Assembly: GCA_022497145.1 (NCBI GenBank)
Contig: MU385922.1
Coordinates: 1 to 64,000, forward strand
Reading direction: 5' to 3'
Length of the DNA stretch: 64,000 bases
Source of the DNA: Rostrohypoxylon terebratum
Lineage: Eukaryota > Ascomycota > Sordariomycetes > Xylariales > Hypoxylaceae
Shown: one piece after another, positions 21,798 to 31,322 of the stretch
Layout: each line of letters opens with the position of its first letter
Position numbering within the stretch: the first letter of the stretch is position 1
Notes under the pieces: generated by a model
Told to the model about the DNA's origin: nothing
Seen by the model: the letters and a program-made list of their open reading frames with translations, nothing else
Database searches by the model: none
Position numbers and translations under genes: made by a program

Positions 21798-24520
21798 TCA
21801 AGGCTCCTCCATCTCCATCCCATTAACCACCCTTAGAGCCCTCCTCGGTCCAAGCACAACACTGATGAAATTCGGCTCCCGCCCATCCAACAGCGCCTCA
21901 GCCGAGCTCCCGCTCGCCGTACTGCGCGTTGCGCTGCTCTTCGATCGATTCACGCCTCCCGCCCCTCCGTTGCCGAAACCATAGCTATTATCATACCCCC
22001 ACGCATACCGATCCTCGCTCGGCCGCGGCCCACCCGAGCCAGACGTCCCGGAACTGTGTTCTTCACCGCGCTGGTTACTAGCCGTCCATTTCGGGCCCAC
22101 CCAGCCGAAGTGCTCGTTCGTCCCATCTGCTGAGTTAGTCTTGCGGAGCTTCTCGCGTAAGCCGGCGGATCCGTTAAAGGGGGAGTTGTTGTCGCTGAAA
22201 GGATTATCATCGTCATCGTGAGCGGTGGTTGTGCCGCCGGAGTACCGGTTCGCGACAAGCATGTGCCGCTTGTAGGCCGCGACCTGTCTGCGGTAAAGCC
22301 ATGCGCAGAAACCGAGGTATAATGCTGCGAGGCCGGCAAGTCCTGCTATCACGCCGGCTGTAATCAAGCCGCCGTTTGTGCCTGAGGACGCCGGGGCGGA
22401 GGTGCCAGGGTTAACACCGGTGGCGCCCGGGCTGTTTGTGATGGTTGCGGTGCTCCCTGCTTGTGTGATGGTGAAGACCGGAGGCGTCCCAGTTTTAAAC
22501 GGACCGTCTGTAGCAGGTCCGGAGGCTGGTTGTGTTGCTGTTGCACCGCCGTCTGAGGAGCCGCCTATGACGGATTGCACTAAGTCGGGCACCTGATAAC
22601 CGTAGCTACCAGCTAAAACACTGTTGTCTGGGTGCGAGTCTGCAGGATGATCTGCCGCGTCAAAGGAGTCCTTCCATTTTAAGCTTGAAGCGTCGAAGTT
22701 GTAGATACCGGGACTGTCGCACGCGATTTCGGTTCCGACATAGCCGCCGATTACGATCATTTGGCCATCTCGGGCTGCGCACTGATGGCCAGCTCGAGCG
22801 GGCGGCTGCGTGCTCGTGGTGGTATCTACCTTGATCCAGGTAAATGAGGGGACAGTTAGGATCCATATGTCCGTATATTGAGTTTGGTTGCCGACCGGAA
22901 GCAGGTTTTGTCCGCCGTACATGTAGATATTGAACGAGCTGGCGTCGGAAGCCGAATAGATGACCGCGCACGGGTTGACCCGTACCTGAGGTGCTTCACC
23001 TGAAGTTTGTTGGTGATACCATGTGCTCGTCTTGATGTCGTAAACGTCGATAATGCTCATAGAGGAGAATGCGTCAGTTGTGTCGTCGTTCCCGACAACT
23101 CCTCCACCGAGACCAAGTAGGATTCCATTAGGGCCCCAACCAGGAACATAGACGAGAACGCCGTCGGCTCGTTCGCTAAAACCGTCTTGATTTTGAATGC
23201 CACCCCATGTGATGTTACGATAAGCTCCTCCATTGGGGGCACCGGAAGAGCGGAGCGAGTCGACTCCAGAGTTCGCGTATCCGGGATGCGTAAACTCGAG
23301 CAAGCTCTTCAGGTAGACACGCCCGATCTGGTTCGACCAACCGGGCGTGGTAGCCCAATCCAGATGACCACCGAAATACCAGCTTACGCCCAGCTCGGGG
23401 ACAGAAATTCCAGCTCCTTCCGCAGCTCTTTGTACTAGAGCGCCTTCAGGGTCCGAGTAGTTACCAGCTGATGTTTTAGGGTTCTCAAACTCTGACCATG
23501 TCGAAGAAGCAACGTCATACATCCATGTGGAAATTGGCGACGGCAGCGCCACGGGGTTATCGGAAAACTCGCCTCCATAGAGGTATAAGCGATTCAGGTC
23601 GTTCCAGAGATAGCCAAGTGACACAGATGGAGGACCAGATGGTTGCGGGAGGCCTGTCAGAGCTGGAGAGCTGATATCCCAAGACTTAGTAACATCAAGG
23701 ACGACGAAGTCGTTATCTAGGTGTATATCAGCACGAGTTCCCTCTGTTTCTCGGAGATTTCACCCACTCCATGTATTTGATTCCTGATCGCTAGTTGTCT
23801 TAGATCGGCCACCGTAATAGTATATTGTCCCGTTGATGAGAGCGCCTAACCGAGTTTAATTGCTATCATGCATAAGAAGGTACTGTAATACAGGCGCTTA
23901 CTTTGGCCGGCCCATCTTGTACAGATACTAGTAGGGCTATTCTGGCGGTCTTCGAGGATGATGGTAGGGGGTAGTTTAGTCACGGCTGCGTCTGCGCCGT
24001 TAATTTGAATCTTCTTGCGGCCATTATTAAAACTAATAATTGGAAGAACAATTGCGATAAGTAAAATGATCATTGAAAGCGAGTATTGCCCTGCGAAAAG
24101 GGGAGGTCGCGCACTAGAAGCTGTTTTGATCTTTGGGCGCCTTTTCGGTGCCCATTTGGATAACCACTTCGGCTTTCCTCTCGATGAATCTTCCCTATCG
24201 GATATTCCCTTTTCGATAGGCGACGTAATCTCCGAGGTCGATTCCGTTCTCTCATTCGGCTGGTTCGCTTCGTGGCACTGGGAAGTCATGTCTTGGAGTT
24301 GTTGGTCTTGCTGGCCTTCGTCTTCCCCTTCAAATAGCCCTACCTCGAAAAATATTGATTGTCGCCCTTCCCTAATCTTGTTAGACATGGGTAATGGCGG
24401 GATCGTTAAGCTCTCTCTAAGTCGGTCTTCGGTGACTTGAGAGTTAAACCTCGGGCGCGCTGGACCACTTTGTTGGCTTCCAGGATCAGAGTTTCTGTGC
24501 GGACTTCTGGTAGAGGACAT
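21798..24520 (-). CDS. Membrane-anchored kelch-repeat protein with two TM segments
   Basis: Three exons on the minus strand, 24520-23902, 23845-23768 and 23716-21798, give 871 aa. Residues 1-140 are charged and disordered. A TM segment (about 145-163: SLSMIILLIAIVLPIISF) is followed by a luminal or extracellular region. Exon 2 (78 nt) starts the kelch propeller at ALINGTIYYYGGRS. Further blades show YLYGGEFS, WYFGGHLDW, GILLGLGGGVVG, IYMYGGQN and MIVIGGYVG. A Thr/Ser-rich stalk precedes a second TM (about 681-706: GVIAGLAGLAALYLGFCAWLY) and a 160-residue cytosolic tail. The ATG at 24520 is preferred; upstream codons begin with TTG. Intron 2 is exactly 51 nt and contains the in-frame TGA, so without splicing the gene looks broken. 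Fungal relatives are often one-TM cell-surface proteins of unknown role; ligands are unknown. Confidence 0.82.
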
Positions 24521-25650
24521 GGCGAGACGGCTTTGTGGTAGTATTGGCAATATGTATAGCTACTAGGTACGTAGGGGGTCATTTGGAACTTTGCTTGCGG
24601 TGGATATCGCCACTCCCTGTAAAATTGTGGCTATAGGAGGGCGGATGTCATCCTCATATATGAAATGAAGTCACATAGTAACTCTCAACGATTCTTAGAG
24701 GTCGTTGAGTTGCATAATGGTGACGGGAGGGCCAACAAGCCACGGCCAAGCATTAGCTATAATCGATCGATATAATAAGCGTCACTAGGTAACAGTTGGG
24801 TTATAATCGGTTGGACGCCACCTGGGTGTGAGAGGGTAGCATGTTGGCGTATGAGCATGGACTCTCGACCCTCTACATCATGAATATGGCTATTGATGGC
24901 CATGATTGCATCAACTGGTAGCATTTGCTATAAGGGACGATGAAGAGCCGGCGGGTTGGAAGGAGAAACTTGGAAACTTGTTGGATGGAAATCGGTAAGC
25001 ATGCTGTCGCTCATTTCCGTTTCTGGCCAGGAACCGGCAGCTGGTCCCAAGCGATTGGTTCCGGGGAAATGGGTCAACCAGGGGGTGTTCATCATGACGA
25101 CATACTCCTAGATCCAGTCGATCTGGCTGAAGTCGGGACTCCGGGCGTAGAGGTATTAAGGTAAGTTTGCTCCTGGCTGTATCCGTAGCTCTTATACTTT
25201 CGAAATCCTCTCCCTCAACATGAGTGTCAGATGGTCGAAGCACATCGGAAGATATCGGTGACTTCTTCGGATATCAAGTAGGTAGCGAGTACTTAGATTG
25301 TTGAACGGGATGTGGTTTTTACCCCTTTTCAGCAGAGAGGTCAGGTCATATTGACAGACTTTCTAATAAGTAGAACCAAAAAAACTGGAAGTTCTCAAAT
25401 ATCGTCAGTCGCGCCAATATCCACTATGGCATGCAAAATTACATGGCAACCTTGTAGTAAACTCGGAAATCAGTGATATGAGACGATGCGATGAGTAGAC
25501 AATACGTCGAAATGCAGATGCTGTCCATCAATCGGTAGTGTCACCAAAAAAAAAAGAGAATCATTAATAACACAAGTAAAAATAGTTGCTTTACTTTTGC
25601 ATCAGTTCAAACTGCACAGCTGTGATTTCATGGTAGTATAATGTGCTGAT

Positions 25651-25673
25651 CATTACCTAGGTCCTAGGTAATG
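25651..25673. repeat. CCTAGG-core inverted repeat, 11-base arms
   Basis: CATTACCTAGG and CCTAGGTAATG are exact reverse complements separated by one T. This is the longest perfect arm among the CCTAGG motifs of the window, and lies 240 bp from the tRNA 3' end. Confidence 0.8.
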
Positions 25674-25887
25674 TTGCGGTTTGAGGTTGTTACGTCGTTG
25701 TTACGCTCTTACCATTATTATCTTCGATATTTTAAATTTGGGACTTGATTGACTCGGCTGTGTCAATCACCACGGTCGCGACTTCCACTACTTCCACTTT
25801 GTGGAATAAAACCATTCAAGTTGATAGATTTATCGTCCGAGACACTAGAATCCAATTTGTAAAAACAAAAAATGACAAAAAATTGAC

Positions 25888-25904
25888 AAAAAAAAGAATA
25901 AAAA
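25888..25904 (-). terminator. Pol III T-tract terminator of tRNA-Thr
   Basis: Downstream of the tRNA on the minus strand there is a T5 run (25904-25900), then a T8 run (25895-25888). The first starts 12 nt after the discriminator base, the normal position for RNA polymerase III termination. Confidence 0.75.
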
Positions 25905-25915
25905 GTGAATGCGAA

Positions 25916-26050
25916 TGCCCCCACACCGGATTGAACGATGGACCTCAGCATTGGCAATTTGTGACTTTTTCCAAGAACACCTGTATGGTAGGTAATCATG
26001 TATAGAATCACGTTTACGAGTGCTGCGCTCTACCACTGAGCTATAAGGGC
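25916..26050 (-). tRNA. tRNA-Thr (anticodon CGU), with a 63-nt intron
   Basis: Read on the minus strand from 26050. The 7-bp acceptor stem GCCCTTA pairs with TGGGGGC (two G-U pairs), and the discriminator is A. The D-arm is GCTC-AGTGGTA-GAGC and carries the A box. The anticodon stem CAGCA/TGCTG encloses the loop CTCGTAA with anticodon CGT. The T-arm is CATCG-TTCAATC-CGGTG and carries the B box. The two halves total 72 nt; the intervening 63 nt sit one base 3' of the anticodon, the canonical position for nuclear tRNA introns, and must be removed by the tRNA splicing endonuclease. The exact intron ends shift by a base or so because A residues flank both sides. Thr(CGU) reads ACG codons. Confidence 0.85.
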
Positions 26051-26632
26051 TTATCCATTGCAACCGCCATTTTCTAAGGCTGCTACCATTGGTCAGTGAA
26101 ATGGTAAAAGCTAACTATAAGCATTATGGAAAACAATGGAGTAAGCTAAGCTGTGGTTGGTTGGTTGTTTCTTGTATTAATGGTGCACTTGGCGCTAAAC
26201 AAATGACGGTTTACTTCGGAACTTTTCAGGAATCAGTGATCAGTGTTAGTATTCGATTGCCGAGTTCAAGGTTACCTTGGTAGGCTATTGTTAATTAAAT
26301 GGTTGTAAGAGCCAAGCGCAACGAAATAATTTCAAACCACATCATCTATGTTGAACTTTCGAAACTCGCAACGGATGGGTCTTGAACATGATTGAAGCTG
26401 TTTCATAAAGACCTTGGGAAGTTGGGATATCACAAAAAGCTCTTATCATGCGGTAAAATTAAGTTCGAGTTAGCTTCGGCTTAATGTATCATCTCGTTCA
26501 GGGGTCTCGTCCAGGAGCTACCAAGCTGCCAGGTTAGAAAAAAAAAAGGCAAGTCGCGTGAACCAATGTGCCTAATGGCTAGTACTATGCTCACTAGGTA
26601 GATTGCTATCCATATCGTGCCATTATCTAACT

Positions 26633-26661
26633 CTACCTAGGACCTAGGTCCTACCTAGTAG
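26633..26661. repeat. CCTAGG-core compound palindrome
   Basis: The central 16 bases TAGGACCTAGGTCCTA are a perfect palindrome, flanked by further CTACCTAG words. Same motif family as the other CCTAGG repeats. Confidence 0.75.
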
Positions 26662-27272
26662 TAGCTCTTGTCCGTCCGGTACCGTGTCTTGATTTCTGTA
26701 ATTACGGACTTTTCTAGAATTATCGTTCAAGCGTGACATACTTCTTGAAAGAGATATGTACGTATCTAAACAATTCTACCGCATGGGGTTGAGTCAGCTC
26801 ACCCGGATACCTGGACAACCCGATGGGAATAATATCTGAAAACTTGTTGGACTACGTAGTAAGTCAAACTAAAAAATAATTGGTGTACTTTTTGCTAACG
26901 TGAACGTCATCCGACGCCTCATCCGCGCTGCCACGTTCCGGATTGAGTTCCCCAGTTCAAGGTGTTCAGCAAGGATGTTCAGAGCCTTCAGGGGATTCCG
27001 TTCAAATGATAAGCATATCGAATCTCTGATTGGATCCGCCGTGGCGGATTTAGGAACGTTCCATCGAGCCACAAAATTTTCCATTATCTCGACCTTATAC
27101 CACTATCACTATTCAAGAACCAGTAAGATTTGCGGGCTCGTTTATTCCGACTAGATGCTAGTGTAGGTAGTATATGTGGGATATATGTACTATGTAGCGT
27201 ACCTTAAATCTCGCGCATCGCGCTCAGCCTTAGGATACCATTCAATAAAATCTTTCCGGCCATTCTAACAGC

Positions 27273-28983
27273 ATGGCGAACGATTCCCAAGCTGTCCTCT
27301 CGACGGAGGAGAAGGGTCAGCCCGAGCCCACGATGACCACCTCCAACATAGGAGCAGATGTAGCTCTATCTGCCCTCCAGAAAGTCGAGACCCGTAGTGC
27401 GTCTCATCCTATTCACTGGATTCCGCTTAAAAAATGGGCTATCATCTGTGTCTACTGTTTGTTGCAAACCTTCATCGCTCTCTCAACCACGACCTATGTC
27501 AGCGCCGAGTTTCTCGTTCAGGAGAAGTATGGAGGATCATCTCAAGTTGTAACCCTTGGTCAATCTATGTTTATCGTGGGAACCGCAATTGGTCCAGCCT
27601 TTTTGGGTCCTTTATCGTACGTGATCCCGGACGTTGCCGGCTTTAACAGCCTCAAGATTTGGTAGAGCTAAACGGTTATTACTCTATAGTGACATCGGAG
27701 GACGAAAATGGGTCTATGTGGGATCAATCGGGGTTTATGCGATTCTGAACATCGGTACTGCGTTGGCGCGTAACTTGCCGATGCTCATTATTTTTCAATT
27801 CCTCTGCGGAGCTGCTGGAAGCACGGCTCTGTCTAACGTAGCCGGCACCATCGCTGACCTTTTTGGCGACATGGACGGAGCTGGTCAGCCAATGGCGCTA
27901 TTCGTCATGAGTGCCAACTATGGCCCGAGTATAGGTTCCCCTATCGGAGAACTAATCGCGGAAAACGAAAAGCTGGGATTGCCATGGATTTTCTGGATTA
28001 AGTAAGTTCAGGTCCCGAGTGAAGAGTAGACGGTTTTTAACCTCAGTAGTGTTATCATCGGAGGTGCTTTTGCTATTATTATGTGCTTCGTCCCCGAGAC
28101 ACTCCCACGGGTTGTAATCAGCAACGCGGCAAAGAAAAACAAGTCGACAGACCCGACGGAAGTGGCCGTCGTAGAGGAACATGTAGATGTTCTCCGAGAG
28201 ATGCGATTCGTTACCTCGATGGCTTTCCGCATCATGCTGACTGAGCCGATCGTTACATTTCTCGGTATTTATAATGGATTCACTTACGGGCTGCTCTTCT
28301 TGTACCTGGATGGAGTATTCGACGTATTTGCGGTCAACAATGGCTTATCGTAAGTGCCGATTATTTGTTTTTCTGGGGAGCATTGATCTAACATGATTAG
28401 ATATATCGATGCCGATCTCACGTATCTCAACTTTGTCGTTAGTGTAACTGTCATGTTTGCTTTCGTTCCAGTCCAGACATGGTTCTACAAGCGCGACAGG
28501 AAAAATAACGGCGGTGTTGGCCGACCGGAAGCTAGGTTTTTGACATCGCTACTATTCGTTTGGGGTTTCCCGGTATCTCTCCTGTGGTTCGCCTTCACCA
28601 GTGACGGCAGTGTCTCGTATTGGTCTCCAGTTGTGGCTGGTGGCTTACTGGGTTTCTGTGACCCTCTTCTTTGGCTTGCAATGCTTAACTACATTGCTGA
28701 TTCGTACACCAACGTTGCTGGATCGGCGATAGCAGCCTTCCTGATACCATCTTTCCTGATTGCGGCTGGCTGTTGCCATGTTGGTACGTGCTTATACCAT
28801 GAAACGTTTTCAGAATGGAGTCTAACGTCGAGAAATCTAGGAATCGTCATGTTCGAAAACTTGAGCACCAAATGGGCAATGGCCATACTAGGGTTCATCT
28901 CATTTAGCCTTGTCGCATTGGTATATGTTTTGTACTTTTTTGGACCTAGAATTCGATCATGGTCGAAGTTGGCGAGGAAGTGA
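27273..28983 (+). CDS. MFS transporter, DHA1 (drug:H+ antiporter) type
   Basis: Five exons, 27273-27616, 27690-28001, 28047-28349, 28401-28783 and 28841-28983, give 494 aa. The N-terminal 48 residues are hydrophilic; twelve TM segments follow. Motif A between TM2 and TM3 is GPLSDIGGRKWVY, split by intron 1. The FQFLCGAAGSTALSNVAGTIADLF and ALFVMSANYGPSIGSPIGEL segments match the DHA1 motif B and C regions, and PESP-like PETLPR lies after TM6. The end (FENLSTKWAMAILGFISF and YFFGPRIRSWSK) is typical. Proton-coupled export of drugs, polyamines or metabolites is usual in this family; the substrate is unknown and there is no metabolite cluster next door. The last intron (57 nt) keeps the frame if retained, so the raw frame runs through it. 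Confidence 0.88.
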
Positions 28984-30332
28984 GAGAATTTAACATCATA
29001 GATATTATAAACTTGACTATCAATGTGTTTGTCTATATCTTGGCGATTGATGTTGGAATTGGCATTTTACTAGACGCTGGGCATTTCCAGTATTTGGGCG
29101 GAACTTCGACTGCCAAGATAATTTCCAATCCTGTCACGTGATGGACAGGTAATCTCCACAAAACATCCATAGTCTTCTTGACAGCTCTCAACCATTTTTA
29201 CCTTTACCTACCTAGTACTACCTAATACATCTTTGGCTTCAAGACCGTACTAAACAATACTTATTCTCAATGAAAAATCTTTAGATTGACGGCTGTAAGA
29301 ACGACTAGTAGGAGACAGGTATAGAGCATTCAATGATTAAAGAACGCTTCTCACTATCAATGTCGAGAAATTACATGCATGCCTTGAATTTTCTTCCGAA
29401 CGAACGGTTTTCTACTATAAATAGGGTACCTTATATGTGAGCATGAAATTTGATATCGAAAAATACTAGTACGTAGTATTCTAGGTACAGCATATGCTAG
29501 GTATTAATACCTGTCGATTCTGCTAGGGCCAGCCTAGATCAAATACAGGGCCAAATTGCTAAGCCCTATGCGGCCTGGAACGTCGCTTAGACGACATGGG
29601 CGCTGAAAGCCGTAGGCAAGATTTCCTCAGGCCTACTATGTAAGAGGTCCACGGATCTAATTTAGGCAACAATAAAGTCCAATTGGTGCCAGTCTTTTGT
29701 TATAGTCCTTTTTGTTCCAAGGTTATTAATACGTTTGTTAGTACATAGTATAGCGTGCTACGCTCATCAAGTCAAGTCAAGCCAGCTACGATTCTTTCCA
29801 AATCACGAGATCGATCATTTGATGTGAAATACGTGCTTATATGCGTATAAGCATGCTGTACACCTTCGTACTTAATATAGATTCTACTCTTAAATCTACT
29901 ATAGGCTTCATAGAGAAAGGAAAGGGGGGAAAAGCAAGTGCTGCGCCGCAGATGCCTTGGAAAATTTTGAGTCACTGAATGGAAATGAGATCCGCTAACA
30001 GCAACTTTGCCCCGTGGGCGCGAAGGGTCTTCCTGACGATGACCGGGGTAAGAAAGGCTTGGCTATCCGCTATTTTCCATAAAATCTGTTGATAGCCTCC
30101 CCCCTTTCGATTTCCTCTTCTTCCTCGTCGATCCTTTCCTGTGTTGTTTCTTCCAGGTCGTCGCTCGTTAATACTGACCGTATATCTTCAACTTCAAGTC
30201 TTTCGCTTTTAAATTCATATACTTAATCTTTTAATAATAAGATCATTTTGCCTTCAATTCCGGTTTAGCATATTCTGAGTCTGAGTCAACGAAGTGGGAG
30301 TTACCAATTGCGAATATATACCATCGCAAAAA
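28984..30332. other. Intergenic region
   Basis: An AT-rich first half has no coding signal. At 30095-30165 a long CT-rich tract precedes the leader of the four-TM protein gene, which is common for fungal core promoters. No RNA gene was recognised. Confidence 0.55.
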
Positions 30333-31322
30333 ATGGCTTCAAACGAGGCGTCGCAACCGGCCACTGAGGCAAGGAATGATGCAATTTCACCTATAGACAA
30401 TTCGACGAGAGCAAACCAGGAGAGCGTGCCCGCGACTATCCAAGCGCCTCCCGTTGCGCGTCAGCAACCCAACCAACTGCCTTACGCGCCGTTCCCATAC
30501 CCACCGCAGCCATACTATACCCAACCTGTTCGCCTTCTCCCCAGATTTTCGAAATCCTGGACTCACAGCAAACTCACCCTCACTCTGTCTCTCGTCATCG
30601 TCGGTATCATAGTCATGGCCCTAGGCTGCGTCTTCGTCACCGATGCCACCTACGAGGGCTGGGTCGCCGCATATGCACTTCCCATCAGCATCGCCTCGAT
30701 CCTGTGGAATGGTGCTGAGTTAATTACCTTCGCGGTTCGCTCGCGCAAGAACGAGAAGCGTGGTATTCACCCTGGCGCGCACGTCGGACTACATTTGTGT
30801 TTTTGGATCGCCTGCGTGTTTGCCGCGCTTTTGTCCATCACCGAGATCATCGTAATCAATTCAGACCTGAGAGATTGCCAGGAGGAAAAGAACAGCAGGT
30901 ACTCGTACTCCTACAGCAACTGCGAAGATTACGACGGCCTCGATATGAACGGGCGATACCTTCCAATGATGCGCGCGATAGCTGCGTTCTTCTGCTTGAT
31001 GGTGCTCCTTCACTTTATCTTATTTGTATTCGCTTGCATCGACACGCACAAGCGCAATCTTTTGAAGCCTGCTGGAATGATCGTCCCGCCTATGGCTCCC
31101 CAGCCTGGCGTTGCGCCTTACTACCCGTACCCGGCTCCCATGGTGCCTCAGCAAGTACCTTTCGCTACCCAGCCTAAGGCACCCGTTGCTGAGGGGCAGA
31201 ATTACCAGAACTTAGCCGGGTTTTATGCACCAGCGCCACCGCAGCCAGCGTACACCCCAGCGCAAGCTGCAGCAGTCCCGAACCCGAACAACGAGAAAGT
31301 CGTGCCCACTGTCTCGGCATAA
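30333..31322 (+). CDS. Four-TM (MARVEL-like) membrane protein
   Basis: Single exon, 329 aa from ATG 30333; the frame extends 13 codons upstream from a GTG, which is not a likely start. The first 80 residues are Pro/Gln/Ala-rich and disordered. Four TM segments follow: LTLTLSLVIVGIIVMALGCVFV, the YALPISIASILWNGAELITFAV stretch, HLCFWIACVFAALLSITEIIVI and IAAFFCLMVLLHFILFVFAC. The loop between TM3 and TM4 carries a Cys-Glu...Tyr-rich segment with two Cys (DCQEE and NCEDY), as in MARVEL-type tetraspan proteins. The tail is Pro/Ala/Gln-rich with PYYPYPAP-like runs. Related fungal proteins are uncharacterised; membrane organisation (eisosome or junction-like) would be a guess. Strong codon bias and the CT-rich promoter suggest good expression. 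Confidence 0.8.
   Translation: MASNEASQPATEARNDAISPIDNSTRANQESVPATIQAPPVARQQPNQLPYAPFPYPPQPYYTQPVRLLPRFSKSWTHSKLTLTLSLVIVGIIVMALGCVFVTDATYEGWVAAYALPISIASILWNGAELITFAVRSRKNEKRGIHPGAHVGLHLCFWIACVFAALLSITEIIVINSDLRDCQEEKNSRYSYSYSNCEDYDGLDMNGRYLPMMRAIAAFFCLMVLLHFILFVFACIDTHKRNLLKPAGMIVPPMAPQPGVAPYYPYPAPMVPQQVPFATQPKAPVAEGQNYQNLAGFYAPAPPQPAYTPAQAAAVPNPNNEKVVPTVSA

Larger units (their letters stand above)
24521..27272. other. Intergenic region holding one tRNA gene and palindromes
   Basis: Apart from the intron-containing tRNA at 25916-26050, I see no gene in this 2.7-kb stretch. Frames at 24911-25243 and 26869-27154 lack domain or splice support. Two CCTAGG-type palindromes are at 25651-25673 and 26633-26661, and A-runs occur near 25540 and 26537. 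Confidence 0.55.

Noticed and set aside
23768..23845. Kelch gene as a pseudogene because of an in-frame TGA
   Set aside because: A 51-nt intron with donor, branch point and acceptor removes the TGA and keeps the frame.
24911..25243. A 110-codon minus-strand frame upstream of the kelch gene
   Set aside because: No domain or splice context, and composition is not gene-like.
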